From positions 1-35,606 of the forward strand of contig JAFGNU010000027.1 of NCBI GenBank assembly GCA_016926875.1: DNA of 35,606 bases, written 5' to 3'. A model generated the notes under the pieces. That model was not told the DNA's origin and made no database searches. It worked only from the letters and a program-made list of their open reading frames with translations. Positions 7,119-16,513 of the stretch are shown here, piece after piece (position 1 is the first letter of the stretch; each line of letters starts with the position of its first letter). The DNA is from Anaerolineae bacterium (lineage in GTDB: Bacteria > Chloroflexota > Anaerolineae > Aggregatilineales > Aggregatilineaceae). A program made the position numbers and the translations under genes.

Positions 7119-10100
7119 TCATGCTTCCTGCTCGGTTTCCAGGTTAAAGGCCTCAAGTTGTTCCAGGTCGGCGATAGGCAGCGTGAAAACAAAAATCGAT
7201 CCACCACCTGACCGGTCCTCGACCCAGATACGACCACCGTGCGCCTCAACCGCCAGGTGGCAGAATGTCAGGCCCAGGCCGGTCCCCCGCCGCCGCCCGC
7301 GTACTCCTTCTAGCTGGGTATAGCGCTCAAACAGGCGTTCTTTGTCATCGTCGGGGATGCCGGGGCCGGTATCATGGACTTCAACGCGCACAAACCCCGG
7401 CTCGGTCTTCGCCGTCTTAGGAGAATATGCATACAGCGCAACCTGTCCTTTGGACGGGGTGAACTTGATAGCGTTGTCCATCAGGTTTAGCAGGATGCGC
7501 TCGACTTTGTCGGTATCGATGTCCAGCAGCGGCAGGTCGGGCGGCACGTTGGCCGTCAGCTCGATTTCCAATTCCTGCGCAACGTAAAACAACTCATCAA
7601 GCACATTGGAGCACAACGGCGGCAGGGGAGCCAGTTCGCGATCCAGTGCAATCATCCCGCTTTCCATCTTTGAAATATCCAGCAGGGAATCAACCAGGTT
7701 CATCAGTTTGCGCACAGCCCGCGCGGACGTGTCGGTAGTGCGCTTGATGGATTTGCCCAGCGCCTCATCCGGCGGTGCTATCTCCCCCAACAGCTTCAAG
7801 CTGGCTGTGATGGCGGTAAGCGGCCCGCGCAGGTCGTGTACGATCATGTTGCTGAGGTCGTTACGTGCCTGGGCCAGCTCACGTTCGCGTGTCACATCGG
7901 TGAAGACCATCAGCAGCCCGATTACATGCCCGGCATCGTTGCGGACCGGGGCGATAGTCCGGTCAATAAAACGGCGCTGCGGCACATGAACCAGGTATGT
8001 CACACGGTCATCGTCGTGGGCGGCTTTTTCCCATCCCCCCCCATCCAGGGTTTGCAGCATATCCAGCATCGCTTCCGGCCCGCTGAAACCGAGGCGCTCG
8101 GCCAGTTCCAGCGACGGGTTTCTGAGCAGTGTATCAACGGGGTGATCGATGATCTGCTGTACATCCAGCCCTAGCAAGCGCTCGACACGCGGATTGGCAA
8201 GCGCGATCCAGCTTTGCGGGCCAATCAGAATGACGCCTTCTGTCATGCTATCCAGAATGACTTGCAGGCGGTCACGGTCTACCTCGATGCGCCGCAACAA
8301 GCGGACGTTATCAATTGCGATGTGCGCCTGGATGGCGAGTTGTGTGACAAACATCAGGTCATCTGGATCGTATGCGTTGATCTGGTCGCTGCCCAGCGAG
8401 ATCACGCCGAGCACGTCTTCACCGCGCATGATAGGCACATTGAGTTGGGCGCGCGTTTCCTGGTCAAGAGGAACGTAATCTTTTTCTTTCGACACGTCCG
8501 GAATCAGCGTGGGGCGACCGGTCTGGTAGGTGTATTTGATCAGGCCCACCATCGGGCTGATCTGGTCAAATGCGTCCGGCGCAAATCCGCGATACGCTAC
8601 CAAGCTGGGCAGCAAATTACCGCTGCCGGTGCGCAGCAGCAGCGCCCCGGTCCGGGAACGCGTTATTTCGAGTGCACGGTCCAGCACCAACTGAAACAAC
8701 CCTTGCAAGGTAAGCGTAGATGTCAGTTCCCGGCTGATATCGGCCAGCGCCGATAGTTGTTTGACACGCCGGTTTAATGCCCGGTCGGTCTGGGTGTACA
8801 GGCTGGCGTTATTGATCGCCTGGGCTGCCTGGTCGGCGAAGTTTCGTAATAATTCCACCTCGACTGCATTGAAACTGCGCGGGTTGTTATACAAAAACGT
8901 CATCACGCCCAACAGGTCCCCACCTTTGCAGAGCAGCAGTTCGACCCAGGCGTGCTTGTTTTCGCGCATCATTTGGGAACGGATGTACTTTGTCCGATTG
9001 TCGATACTGGCGTCGGTCACGATAATCGGCTGGCGTTGATGCTGGAGGTTTTGCTCGTTTAGCAGCAGCGGCCTTGGCGGCGCAGCGACAAATACATCGC
9101 TCAGCCCACTGTGCCGCACCAGTGACAGGGGTTGGTTGGTGTTGCCGCCCCACCACAGGTACAGCGCCAGTCCATCGCAGCCGGAGATCGATATCGCGGA
9201 CGAGCCGACCAGGTCGAGCATTTGTTGGATGTCCAGCGTGCCGCCGAGCGTGGTAGCAATGTGGTTGAGTGTCCCTAGCTGGATCGAGCGATCATGCGCC
9301 TCTTTGTAACGCTGTGTATTGTCGATTGCGATGCTGGTCTGCCCGGCGATGGTGGTTAGCAGGTGCAGGTCATCGGGGGTGAAGTGCTGATTCGACTGGC
9401 TGGAATAGATGACCATGCAGCCCAATACCCGACCGGATACCATCATCGGCACGCCCAGCCAGGAGTCAACCGGTCCGCGAGGGGGTGTCAGGCCCATTGC
9501 GCGCGCGCGCTGTGCGACATGATCGGTAATCAGCAGTTCGGTTTTTTCACGGATAACGTGCTCGATCAAACCCTGATCCAGCCTGCGCGGCTGCAAACGA
9601 GCAGGCTGGTCGTCGCGGATATTAACCGGGAAGTGCAGCATATTGCGGGCTGGCTCAAGCAGCGCCACGGTAAAGTTGTTTACACCCATCAGGTGTTTGA
9701 CTTGTTGGTACGCTCCGCCCAGCAGGGTGTTTAAGTCCAGCTTGGTGATCATGTCTTGGCTAACGGTGGAGCGCGAAGATAGTTCAAGTACCTGCTGGCG
9801 GTGCTGTTGTAACGTCTGGTTGCTCAGGTGGATGATCAGCAGCACAAGCAGCAGCCCGGCGATCAACATGCCAAAGACAGGGGAAGGTAGCTGGTGATAT
9901 ACCACCGCGCCCAGCGCAGCGAACGGGAGAGGCGCCAGCAGATCGCCTGCCAGGACCTGCCAATGCCGGGTCATGACCCGCAGCACACGCTGGCGATGAA
10001 GCTGTACTTCCAGAAGCAGCACGGCTAAATATACCAGCATGTAGGCTGTCATGAGGCCCGCCAGTGGTGCTATGTCCGAATTGTCCAGCCGGATCAGCGG

Positions 10101-10529
10101 CAGGCGCCCGTTTAGCTGCCGGTAAAACCACCCGCCGACAAACACCCCCAGTGTTAGCTGCGCGGTGCGGGTTGTGACACCGCCCCACAACTGCCAGAAG
10201 TTACCGGGAAAACGACCCGCCCACCGCACGCGCGCAAACCATACCACATAGCCGACCAGCGAACCGGCAGCGACGCTCCACAACGCAGCAGGAGCGAGTT
10301 CGCTTTTGCCCATCGTGAGGTACGCCATCAACGCGGCAGTAGGCGCGGGCGACACGATGCCTTCGGTCAGCGCTGTGCCCAGATTCAGCGTCAGACCCAC
10401 CAGCCCGGCGAAAAACAACCACAGCGCCGGATCAAAGGCGCCGATGTCAGGCATGGTGACGAGCAGTGCGCCCAATGTGAGCAGGCCCAGACTCCATGAG
10501 AAAAATAGAGTCCGTGAACGACGAAACAT
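7119..10529 (-). CDS. Membrane sensor histidine kinase, TM-GAF(3)-PAS-HisKA-HATPase (HK2)
   Basis: A 1136-residue kinase. Residues about 1-240 hold six to eight hydrophobic helices without a large loop, followed by a coiled linker. Three GAF domains follow (about 256-408, 416-580, 590-746), then PAS (about 748-885), HisKA with H898 (NMIVHDLRGPLTA) and HATPase_c with N1019 (LLNLMDNAIKFTP), HDTGPGIP and RGTGLGLTFCHLAVEAHGG. The ATG at 10529 is preferred over an upstream TTG because it starts just before the first helix and has GAGG 6 bases upstream. No receiver domain or regulator gene adjoins it. Its last membrane helices resemble those of HK3, and the kinase cores are near copies, so the two are paralogues. 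The signal is unknown; GAF and PAS domains usually bind small ligands, cofactors or nucleotides. Confidence 0.9.
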   Translation of the reverse strand: MFRRSRTLFFSWSLGLLTLGALLVTMPDIGAFDPALWLFFAGLVGLTLNLGTALTEGIVSPAPTAALMAYLTMGKSELAPAALWSVAAGSLVGYVVWFARVRWAGRFPGNFWQLWGGVTTRTAQLTLGVFVGGWFYRQLNGRLPLIRLDNSDIAPLAGLMTAYMLVYLAVLLLEVQLHRQRVLRVMTRHWQVLAGDLLAPLPFAALGAVVYHQLPSPVFGMLIAGLLLVLLIIHLSNQTLQQHRQQVLELSSRSTVSQDMITKLDLNTLLGGAYQQVKHLMGVNNFTVALLEPARNMLHFPVNIRDDQPARLQPRRLDQGLIEHVIREKTELLITDHVAQRARAMGLTPPRGPVDSWLGVPMMVSGRVLGCMVIYSSQSNQHFTPDDLHLLTTIAGQTSIAIDNTQRYKEAHDRSIQLGTLNHIATTLGGTLDIQQMLDLVGSSAISISGCDGLALYLWWGGNTNQPLSLVRHSGLSDVFVAAPPRPLLLNEQNLQHQRQPIIVTDASIDNRTKYIRSQMMRENKHAWVELLLCKGGDLLGVMTFLYNNPRSFNAVEVELLRNFADQAAQAINNASLYTQTDRALNRRVKQLSALADISRELTSTLTLQGLFQLVLDRALEITRSRTGALLLRTGSGNLLPSLVAYRGFAPDAFDQISPMVGLIKYTYQTGRPTLIPDVSKEKDYVPLDQETRAQLNVPIMRGEDVLGVISLGSDQINAYDPDDLMFVTQLAIQAHIAIDNVRLLRRIEVDRDRLQVILDSMTEGVILIGPQSWIALANPRVERLLGLDVQQIIDHPVDTLLRNPSLELAERLGFSGPEAMLDMLQTLDGGGWEKAAHDDDRVTYLVHVPQRRFIDRTIAPVRNDAGHVIGLLMVFTDVTRERELAQARNDLSNMIVHDLRGPLTAITASLKLLGEIAPPDEALGKSIKRTTDTSARAVRKLMNLVDSLLDISKMESGMIALDRELAPLPPLCSNVLDELFYVAQELEIELTANVPPDLPLLDIDTDKVERILLNLMDNAIKFTPSKGQVALYAYSPKTAKTEPGFVRVEVHDTGPGIPDDDKERLFERYTQLEGVRGRRRGTGLGLTFCHLAVEAHGGRIWVEDRSGGGSIFVFTLPIADLEQLEAFNLETEQEA

Positions 10530-10666
10530 GATAGCCTCAACTTCCTGCCAGCGATATTGGGCCAAAGTGTGCCCTGGTGCGTCCTTGATAACAATACGGG
10601 GATGTCGCCGCGGAACAGGCGCAGGCTTGCCAACCGGTTTGCTTGCACTGGCCGGATCAGCCGGAT

Positions 10667-10692
10667 GATAGGAATACCGGCAAGCTCCTATC
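10667..10692 (-). repeat. Inverted repeat at the end of HK3
   Basis: A perfect 7-bp inverted repeat (GATAGGA / TCCTATC) with a 12-base loop overlaps the HK3 stop codon and lies in the 158-base gap before HK2. No T-run follows on the minus strand, so it is not a standard terminator; it could be an RNA-stability hairpin between the two kinase genes or chance. Confidence 0.3.
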
Positions 10693-13600
10693 CAGTGTTC
10701 GGAAGGGACTTGTTAGGCAGTGCTGCCGGGAGTGTGAAGCAAAACGCCGCGCCGCCCTCTGGTCCCTCGTCAACCCAGATACGCCCGCCATGTGCCTCGA
10801 CCGCCAGCTTACAAAAAGTAAGCCCCAGTCCCGTGCCCTTGTGACCGCGCAGCGCTTCCTGGTCAAGCTGCGTGAATTTGTCAAAGATGCGGTCGCGCGT
10901 TTCTGGTGGGATACCCGGCCCGGTATCGATCACGCAGACGGTCACTGCCTGTTCATCTGAGCATATCTCCGCTTCGATGTCAATTTTACCACCGAATGGG
11001 GTGTGGCGTAGCGCGTTGTCCAACAGGTTGATCAATACACGCCGTATTTTATCTTCATCAATACTGACCAGTGGAAGATCATCTAGCACGACAACGTTCA
11101 GGTGTATATTAGCCCCTATCGCCAGACTGAGCACCGAGTCACACGCATACTCAACCGAGTCGGCCAAGGAACAAGTTCGACGGTCTAGCGCAAGGGCATT
11201 GTGTTCCAGCCGGGCGATGTCCAGCAGCGATTGCACCAGGCTGAGCATGTTCTGGCCGCTGTTCTGTGCAACTTGAATCACGTCGTTGACTGTGGCAGCG
11301 TCGAGACTATCTTCGGCCATCAGGTCTTGCACCATAGCCAGGCTGCTGATGATCGCCGTTAGCGGACTGCGCAGATCATGAACGATCATGTTGCTGAGTT
11401 CTTCGCGCAGCACGTTGAGCTGGCGCTCCTCGGTGATGTCCCGCCAGACGATCAACCATCCGGCAGGCGTATTACTTCGATCCAGGACTGGCAGGCCGGT
11501 TTCGGCGATGTAGTGCGGTTCGCCATTGCGCATCTGCTCAAACTGGCGATAGGTAATACGTGTCGGGCGATGTACCACGTCGGATACATACTGTCGAAGC
11601 TGATACAGCGTATGCCCGGCTAGCGTATGGAGTTGTTCGGTCCCGGCGGTGCGCAGCCATCCTACAAATCTCTGCCCCAGGTAGGCACTCAGAGAGTGGC
11701 CTATCATCTCCTCGGCGGCTTGATTGGCTTTGAGCAACCGCCCATGGTTGTCAAACAGCAGCATGCCCTCACGTGTGGAGTCGAGGATAGCCTGAAGTTG
11801 ATCGCGGCCTGCGCGCACTTCCTGGTATAGCTGTATGTTTTCGATTGCTACTGCGGCCTGGTTGGCCAGCACGTCCAGCGCCTGTACTTCATGTAGAGAG
11901 AAGTACTGTGAATCGGTAAACCTGATCTCCAGCACGCCAAAAATCTGCCCGGCGCGCTGGATCGGGATGCAAGCCAGGGCTTCAAAGTCTTCTGTCAGGG
12001 TAAAAGCATGGTAAATAGAAAGCGGCTGCACGTCCATCGAGTAGTACGGTTCACCGCTCTCGACAACCTGCTGCGCGCGTTCGTAGCATTCGGACGCTGC
12101 ATATTCGATGGCACAACATCCATCGGCCCCGGCATGCGCGGCAAACGATAGGAGTTTCTCCGGTCCTTGTTGCAGGTAGAGACAGGCATCCTGGGCGTGG
12201 GTGATTTGCTGGGCATGTTCGGCAATCGCAGCCGCCACGGACTGTAAATCGAGCGCCGACAACAGCCGCAGTGACAGCGTGCGCAGGCTGACCAGCGTCT
12301 CGATCTGGCGGCGGCGCTCCCTGAACAGCCGTGCGTTTTCGATTGCGATCGCGGCATGTTCAGCCAGGGTATTCACAAACCTGATGTGCGACTCAGTAAA
12401 CACATTGGGGCGCGGGTCTTCAAAATTGAACACGCCGATGGGCTGCTCGTCTCGTAAAATGGGCACACATAGTTCCGAGCGCATGCCAGGTATCAGGCTG
12501 ATATAGTCTGGATCGGCGATTGTGTCCGCTACCACGACCGGGTGTTTGGTGGACAGCACGCGCCCGACCACACCGCGCCGCGTGTCGCCGAGATACGGTG
12601 TTTTGTATTTTGTGCCGTGCACATCCAGCCGTGCCACCAGCGCGTATTGGTCGGGGTTGATCACCAGCGCGCAGCTACCAACCTGGGCGCCAATAGTTGA
12701 AAGAGCGGCTGCCAGCATGTCATCGAGGATGGTTTCAAGATCGAGTGTGGCCGATATGCGCCGGGAAATAACCTCAATGGCCGATAGCTCGATCACACGC
12801 TCGCGGAGTGTGGCATCGGTCTGGCTGTAGATGATCGCATTCTGAAGCGCTGTGGCGGCCTGGTTGGCGATAGCCTCAACCAGTTGCTGTTCGCGTGCCG
12901 TCAGCGCACATGTATCCTGTCGCCACAGCGTGATCAGGCCGATTGTTTGCCCGTGGACAACCAGCGGCATCACCAGCGCGTGACTGGCCCGATCATCGTC
13001 TGAGCTGTCAAGTGCCAACGTGGCGCTGTGTTGCTCAGTAATGACTCGCTGCAAGGCATTATGCTGTTCCTCTAGCAAACGGTCGGCCAATCCGGTTGTG
13101 GCATCCGGGCTGTGGGCAAGCAGGCAGGGTGCTTCCTGCCCAGCAGCCCACCGGTACAGAGAGGCATAGTCGGCAGGCGTGGTATTAATTAACTGCTGGA
13201 CAACCGTCTGGGCAACGCTCGCCAAGTCCAGCGAGGCAGCAAACCGGCGGGATGTTTCGACCAGTTCGGTCAGTTCAACCGCCGCCGCTTCTGTTTGCTG
13301 GAAAAGCTGTGCGTTTCTAAGCGCGATTGCGGCCTGGGTAGCGATGGTAGACAGCAGGCGGCAGTCCGCCGGACTGTATGCATGTTCGCGTTCGTTATGC
13401 TGGGCCAACAGCACTCCGATCACCTCTTCGCCGACGATCAGCGGCTCTCCCAGGCAGCAGGCCGGGACAGGTTCCTCAACTTGTACACCCAGGGCATTCA
13501 ATCGCTCGGCGGCGCAGTCTGCGATCACAAGTGGCTGGCGGGATCGAATGATGTGCTCGGTCAGCGAGTAGACTAGCTGCCGGTCGGGTTGGGTTTTACG

Positions 13601-14575
13601 GCGATAGTGCTCGACGACAAACGGAAATGAGACCTGTTCCCTGGCGTTATCGTACAAGGCGATGTAAAAGGTCGGTATATCGCAGATCGTCTGCACCTGG
13701 ACGTAGATCGTTTCCAACAGGTCATCAAGCGAGAGATTGGTTGCTAATGCCTGCCCGACACGGTTAAGCGTTGCCAGTTCGTTTAGCCGCCGCTCTAACG
13801 CGGCCCGCGCACGTGAGGTGATCTGTAGCAGCCAGATGCTCACTACCAGAACGGCCATGATCAGCGCAAAGTTGCCAATGGCTGCGGCATGCGTGTGATA
13901 CACCAGCGCCACCAGGATCGCCAGTGGCAGCGGCGTGAGCCGCAGCAGCACAGCGCGCCCGACGCTGCGATATGTCAGCTCTGGCACCAGCGCTCTTCTC
14001 AAAATGGCGATGCGCAGCACGGCGAGAAGCTCGAATCCGAGCGCATGGGCGATCAGCAGCAGTCCGATTGGCGGCAGGGTGTTGGATCCCAGTTGTTGCA
14101 GCGGGAACCGGTTTGTGAACGGCGCGTAGGCTGCCAGCGCAGCAAACCCGTACAGCCCTGTACATGCAGTGATTGTTTGCAGGGCATACTGCGGCGCCTG
14201 TGGCGGCTGCCTGTTTACTACCCGCCGGAGCAATTTTGCCAGTTCAATGAGTGCCGTACCGGCCACAATTACCTCGATCATGGCTACGGGGCCGAGGGCC
14301 AACAAAGCCGCCAGCGCCGGGATCGCGGTGAAGTCGATCAGGGCGGTATTTTGGTACATATGACCGGCAAAAATATTGATAGCCCCATACATCAACGCTA
14401 GAATCGCTACCACCTGGGTGTTTGAATCTGCCGGAGCCGGTAACGCCAGCGCGAGACCAACCGCAGCAATTGCCAGCCCAATGTCAAACAGCCACAACTG
14501 TAGCCGATTGCCCGGTTGGGATAATGCGGCGAGATCATGAGGCCCAATATATTCGGTATAGATTGTAGGGTTCAT
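10688..14575 (-). CDS. Membrane sensor histidine kinase, TM-GAF(4)-PAS-HisKA-HATPase (HK3)
   Basis: A 1295-residue kinase. Residues about 25-252 carry six to eight hydrophobic helices. Four GAF domains follow (about 262-425, 435-582, 595-752, 760-918), each joined by a helix containing the usual AxALxNAxL-type ending, then PAS (about 920-1050), HisKA with H1066 (SNMIVHDLRSPLTAI) and HATPase_c (about 1160-1285; INLLDNALRHTP, IDTGPGIPP, KGTGLGLTFCKLAVEAHGG). All catalytic boxes are intact. The segment LTPLPLAILVALVYH matches APLPFAALGAVVYH in HK2 at the same place before the GAF array. Vicinal Cys pairs C373-C374 and C820-C821 lie inside GAF domains. No response-regulator gene is adjacent; the nearest is RR2. 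The start is the ATG at 14575. Confidence 0.9.
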   Translation of the reverse strand: MNPTIYTEYIGPHDLAALSQPGNRLQLWLFDIGLAIAAVGLALALPAPADSNTQVVAILALMYGAINIFAGHMYQNTALIDFTAIPALAALLALGPVAMIEVIVAGTALIELAKLLRRVVNRQPPQAPQYALQTITACTGLYGFAALAAYAPFTNRFPLQQLGSNTLPPIGLLLIAHALGFELLAVLRIAILRRALVPELTYRSVGRAVLLRLTPLPLAILVALVYHTHAAAIGNFALIMAVLVVSIWLLQITSRARAALERRLNELATLNRVGQALATNLSLDDLLETIYVQVQTICDIPTFYIALYDNAREQVSFPFVVEHYRRKTQPDRQLVYSLTEHIIRSRQPLVIADCAAERLNALGVQVEEPVPACCLGEPLIVGEEVIGVLLAQHNEREHAYSPADCRLLSTIATQAAIALRNAQLFQQTEAAAVELTELVETSRRFAASLDLASVAQTVVQQLINTTPADYASLYRWAAGQEAPCLLAHSPDATTGLADRLLEEQHNALQRVITEQHSATLALDSSDDDRASHALVMPLVVHGQTIGLITLWRQDTCALTAREQQLVEAIANQAATALQNAIIYSQTDATLRERVIELSAIEVISRRISATLDLETILDDMLAAALSTIGAQVGSCALVINPDQYALVARLDVHGTKYKTPYLGDTRRGVVGRVLSTKHPVVVADTIADPDYISLIPGMRSELCVPILRDEQPIGVFNFEDPRPNVFTESHIRFVNTLAEHAAIAIENARLFRERRRQIETLVSLRTLSLRLLSALDLQSVAAAIAEHAQQITHAQDACLYLQQGPEKLLSFAAHAGADGCCAIEYAASECYERAQQVVESGEPYYSMDVQPLSIYHAFTLTEDFEALACIPIQRAGQIFGVLEIRFTDSQYFSLHEVQALDVLANQAAVAIENIQLYQEVRAGRDQLQAILDSTREGMLLFDNHGRLLKANQAAEEMIGHSLSAYLGQRFVGWLRTAGTEQLHTLAGHTLYQLRQYVSDVVHRPTRITYRQFEQMRNGEPHYIAETGLPVLDRSNTPAGWLIVWRDITEERQLNVLREELSNMIVHDLRSPLTAIISSLAMVQDLMAEDSLDAATVNDVIQVAQNSGQNMLSLVQSLLDIARLEHNALALDRRTCSLADSVEYACDSVLSLAIGANIHLNVVVLDDLPLVSIDEDKIRRVLINLLDNALRHTPFGGKIDIEAEICSDEQAVTVCVIDTGPGIPPETRDRIFDKFTQLDQEALRGHKGTGLGLTFCKLAVEAHGGRIWVDEGPEGGAAFCFTLPAALPNKSLPNTG

Positions 14576-14678
14576 GAAAATGATGTGTCCGCCACCCGAT
14601 CAACCGTTACTGCAACGAAGTAATATCGAGGGATAGTTAAAGCTTGTCTTTTATGTTGATGTCCGGGCACCACACTGT

Positions 14679-14696
14679 TGTCTTACATCTTTATGA
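14679..14696 (-). promoter_or_regulatory. Motif upstream of HK3, shared with HK1
   Basis: Plus-strand reading TGTCTTACATC followed directly by TTTATGA, 103 bases upstream of the HK3 start. It matches the site before HK1 at 17 of 18 positions once three extra bases there are skipped. It lies in the divergent region between HK3 and the nicotinamidase-like gene, which otherwise shows only AT-rich stretches suitable for promoters. Confidence 0.35.
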
Positions 14697-14811
14697 TTTA
14701 ACACTTTATCACAGAAACACGAACGCCACAATAGGCAGCAAGCCCTAGTATTTCATCGCCCGGTGACCGGGGTGTGCATTGCCCGCAATGTGAAGCTTGA
14801 GGCCACATCTT

Positions 14812-15744
14812 ATGACAATGTTACATCTGCCAGACTTCTATCGCCCTGATCGTATTGGCAGTCTCTATGCCCCGGCGACTGCCGAAGCCATCGCTGCCGG
14901 ACAGCAGGCCGGTTTATCCCCTGCCAGAAAAGACGCCAGCCGGATCATCCTCCTGCTGGTTGATCCACAGGTTGATTTTATTCACGTTGACGGCTCCTTG
15001 AGCGTGCCCGGCGCAGTGGACGACACGCGCCGGACGATTGAGTGGTTGTTCCGACATGCGAGCGAAGTGACCACCGTCGTGGCTTCACTGGACAGTCACA
15101 TCCCCACGCAAATCTTTTACCCAAGCTGGTGGGTCGATGAAGCGGGACAACCTCCACCCCCCTACACCGCGATCACCGGTGGCGGCGTGGATGCAGGACG
15201 CTGGCGGCCTATCTTTGAGCGGGAATGGTCACGGGCTTATGTGCACGAACTGGAAGCCAGGGCAAAAAAACAACTGATGATCTGGCCCCACCACACCATG
15301 ATCGGCACGCCCGGCCATGCCATCTCGCCCGCGCTGTACGAAGCGATTGCCTATCACTCGGCAGCGCGGCAGTCACAGCCGACATTTTTAACAAAGGGGT
15401 TGATCCCCAAAACGGAGCACTACTCGCTGCTGGAACCCGAAGTCAAGGTGCCGGATCATCCCCAGGGCGAGCTGAACACCGCGTTCCTCAAAATGTTAGC
15501 CAGCTATGACCTGATATACGTTGCCGGGCAGGCAAAAAGCCACTGCGTGCTGGAAACAATGCGCTCAGTCATGACGTATTTTGAGGATCAGCCGGAACAG
15601 GTGGCAAAATGGCGCGTGCTGATTGACTGCACGTCGTCGGTTGTGCATCCAGACATTGACTTTGACGCGCTGGCCGAAGCAGCCTTTGCCCGTTATACCG
15701 GGTACGGCTTGAAGCTGGTCAAGTCCACCGATCCGATCGGATAG
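14812..15744 (+). CDS. Isochorismatase-superfamily hydrolase, nicotinamidase-like
   Basis: A 310-residue cysteine hydrolase. The catalytic triad of the nicotinamidase/isochorismatase fold is visible: D51 (LLVDPQVDF), K195 (FLTKG) and C245 (AGQAKSHCVLETM). Metal-site residues of the nicotinamidase branch are also suggested by SLDSHIP (Asp and His) and by WPHHTMIGTPGHAI, which parallels the WPxHCxxGTxGA signature. Nicotinamidase turns nicotinamide into nicotinate for NAD salvage. At 310 residues it is about 100 longer than PncA, with an N-terminal extension (about 1-42) and an insert rich in Pro and Trp after the metal motif. The ATG at 14812 follows GAGG at a 9-base distance. It stands alone, converging on a methyltransferase gene. 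Other amidase substrates remain possible. Confidence 0.82.
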   Translation: MTMLHLPDFYRPDRIGSLYAPATAEAIAAGQQAGLSPARKDASRIILLLVDPQVDFIHVDGSLSVPGAVDDTRRTIEWLFRHASEVTTVVASLDSHIPTQIFYPSWWVDEAGQPPPPYTAITGGGVDAGRWRPIFEREWSRAYVHELEARAKKQLMIWPHHTMIGTPGHAISPALYEAIAYHSAARQSQPTFLTKGLIPKTEHYSLLEPEVKVPDHPQGELNTAFLKMLASYDLIYVAGQAKSHCVLETMRSVMTYFEDQPEQVAKWRVLIDCTSSVVHPDIDFDALAEAAFARYTGYGLKLVKSTDPIG

Positions 15745-15773
15745 CTGCCGTTGTGGGATTCAATGAGCCAGGG

Positions 15774-16511
15774 CTACAGTTTTTCGACAACCAACAGGTG
15801 GGACAGGCCAAACACGCGAAAGGGTGTGCGCTCCAGGACATACAACACGCTCCGCAGCCAGCGCCCGATACGCGGGAAACGGTGCACGATGTTGTCGTAC
15901 CCGCCAAAAATGCGCGTGTGATGTACGATTGTGACCGGCAGTCCGTCAAACAGCCGTTGTAGCTGGCGCGTGGTATAGGTGCGAACATGCGGGGCGAGCC
16001 TGTTTCGCCAGCGGTCAGGCAGGTAGTTGATCAGCGGCGTGTTGCCAAAGTGATAGCGCCCGCGCCAGTAGTGCCCGTGTTGTTCGACCGGGTACCAGCG
16101 GTTGGGGCAAAACAGCACGATCCGCCCGCCCGGTTTGAGCACACGCACCATCTCGATAACGGCGGCTTGATCGTCGATAACATGCTCGATCACCTCATTG
16201 GACAGGATTGTATCAAACAGGTTCGAGCGGTACGGCAGGGCTTCGGCGGCTGCAACCAGGGTGTGCGGAGTGTCCCGGCGGGCAACCTGCACCCGCGCAT
16301 ATTCCACGTCGAACGCTTCGACATGGGGCGAAAAACGGCGGCGAAACTGGCTGCTGTACATGCCCTGCCCGCAGCCTGCTTCCAGGATGGTTGCCGCTTC
16401 CAGCCTGCTCCAACGCGCGATCATGCGCAGACGGCGCTCCTGGCCCGCCCGCCAGACATAGCTTGGTTCACCCCGTAAAGCGGCCAGATCGGAAGGCGGG
16501 TGTACGCTCAT
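15774..16511 (-). CDS. Class I SAM-dependent methyltransferase
   Basis: A 245-residue protein with a Methyltransf_11-type Rossmann fold. Motif I is ILEAGCGQGMYSSQF, the acidic end of the second strand is EAFDVEY, and LPYRSNLFDTILSNEVIEHV matches the typical post-motif region around strand 4. A following segment (MVRVLKPGGRIVLFCPN) is the standard post-III motif. The C-terminal third has aromatic and Arg-rich stretches, as in methyltransferases acting on sugars or lipids, but no substrate can be named. It is the last gene of an apparent three-gene operon: only two bases separate its ATG from the stop of the upstream acetyltransferase. Confidence 0.87.
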   Translation of the reverse strand: MSVHPPSDLAALRGEPSYVWRAGQERRLRMIARWSRLEAATILEAGCGQGMYSSQFRRRFSPHVEAFDVEYARVQVARRDTPHTLVAAAEALPYRSNLFDTILSNEVIEHVIDDQAAVIEMVRVLKPGGRIVLFCPNRWYPVEQHGHYWRGRYHFGNTPLINYLPDRWRNRLAPHVRTYTTRQLQRLFDGLPVTIVHHTRIFGGYDNIVHRFPRIGRWLRSVLYVLERTPFRVFGLSHLLVVEKL

Positions 16512-16513
16512 GA

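Noticed and set aside
14761..14796. Short inverted repeats CCGGT-ACCGG and CATTG-CAATG before the nicotinamidase-like gene
   Set aside because: Stems of five pairs in GC-rich sequence are expected by chance, and no known riboswitch layout is visible.
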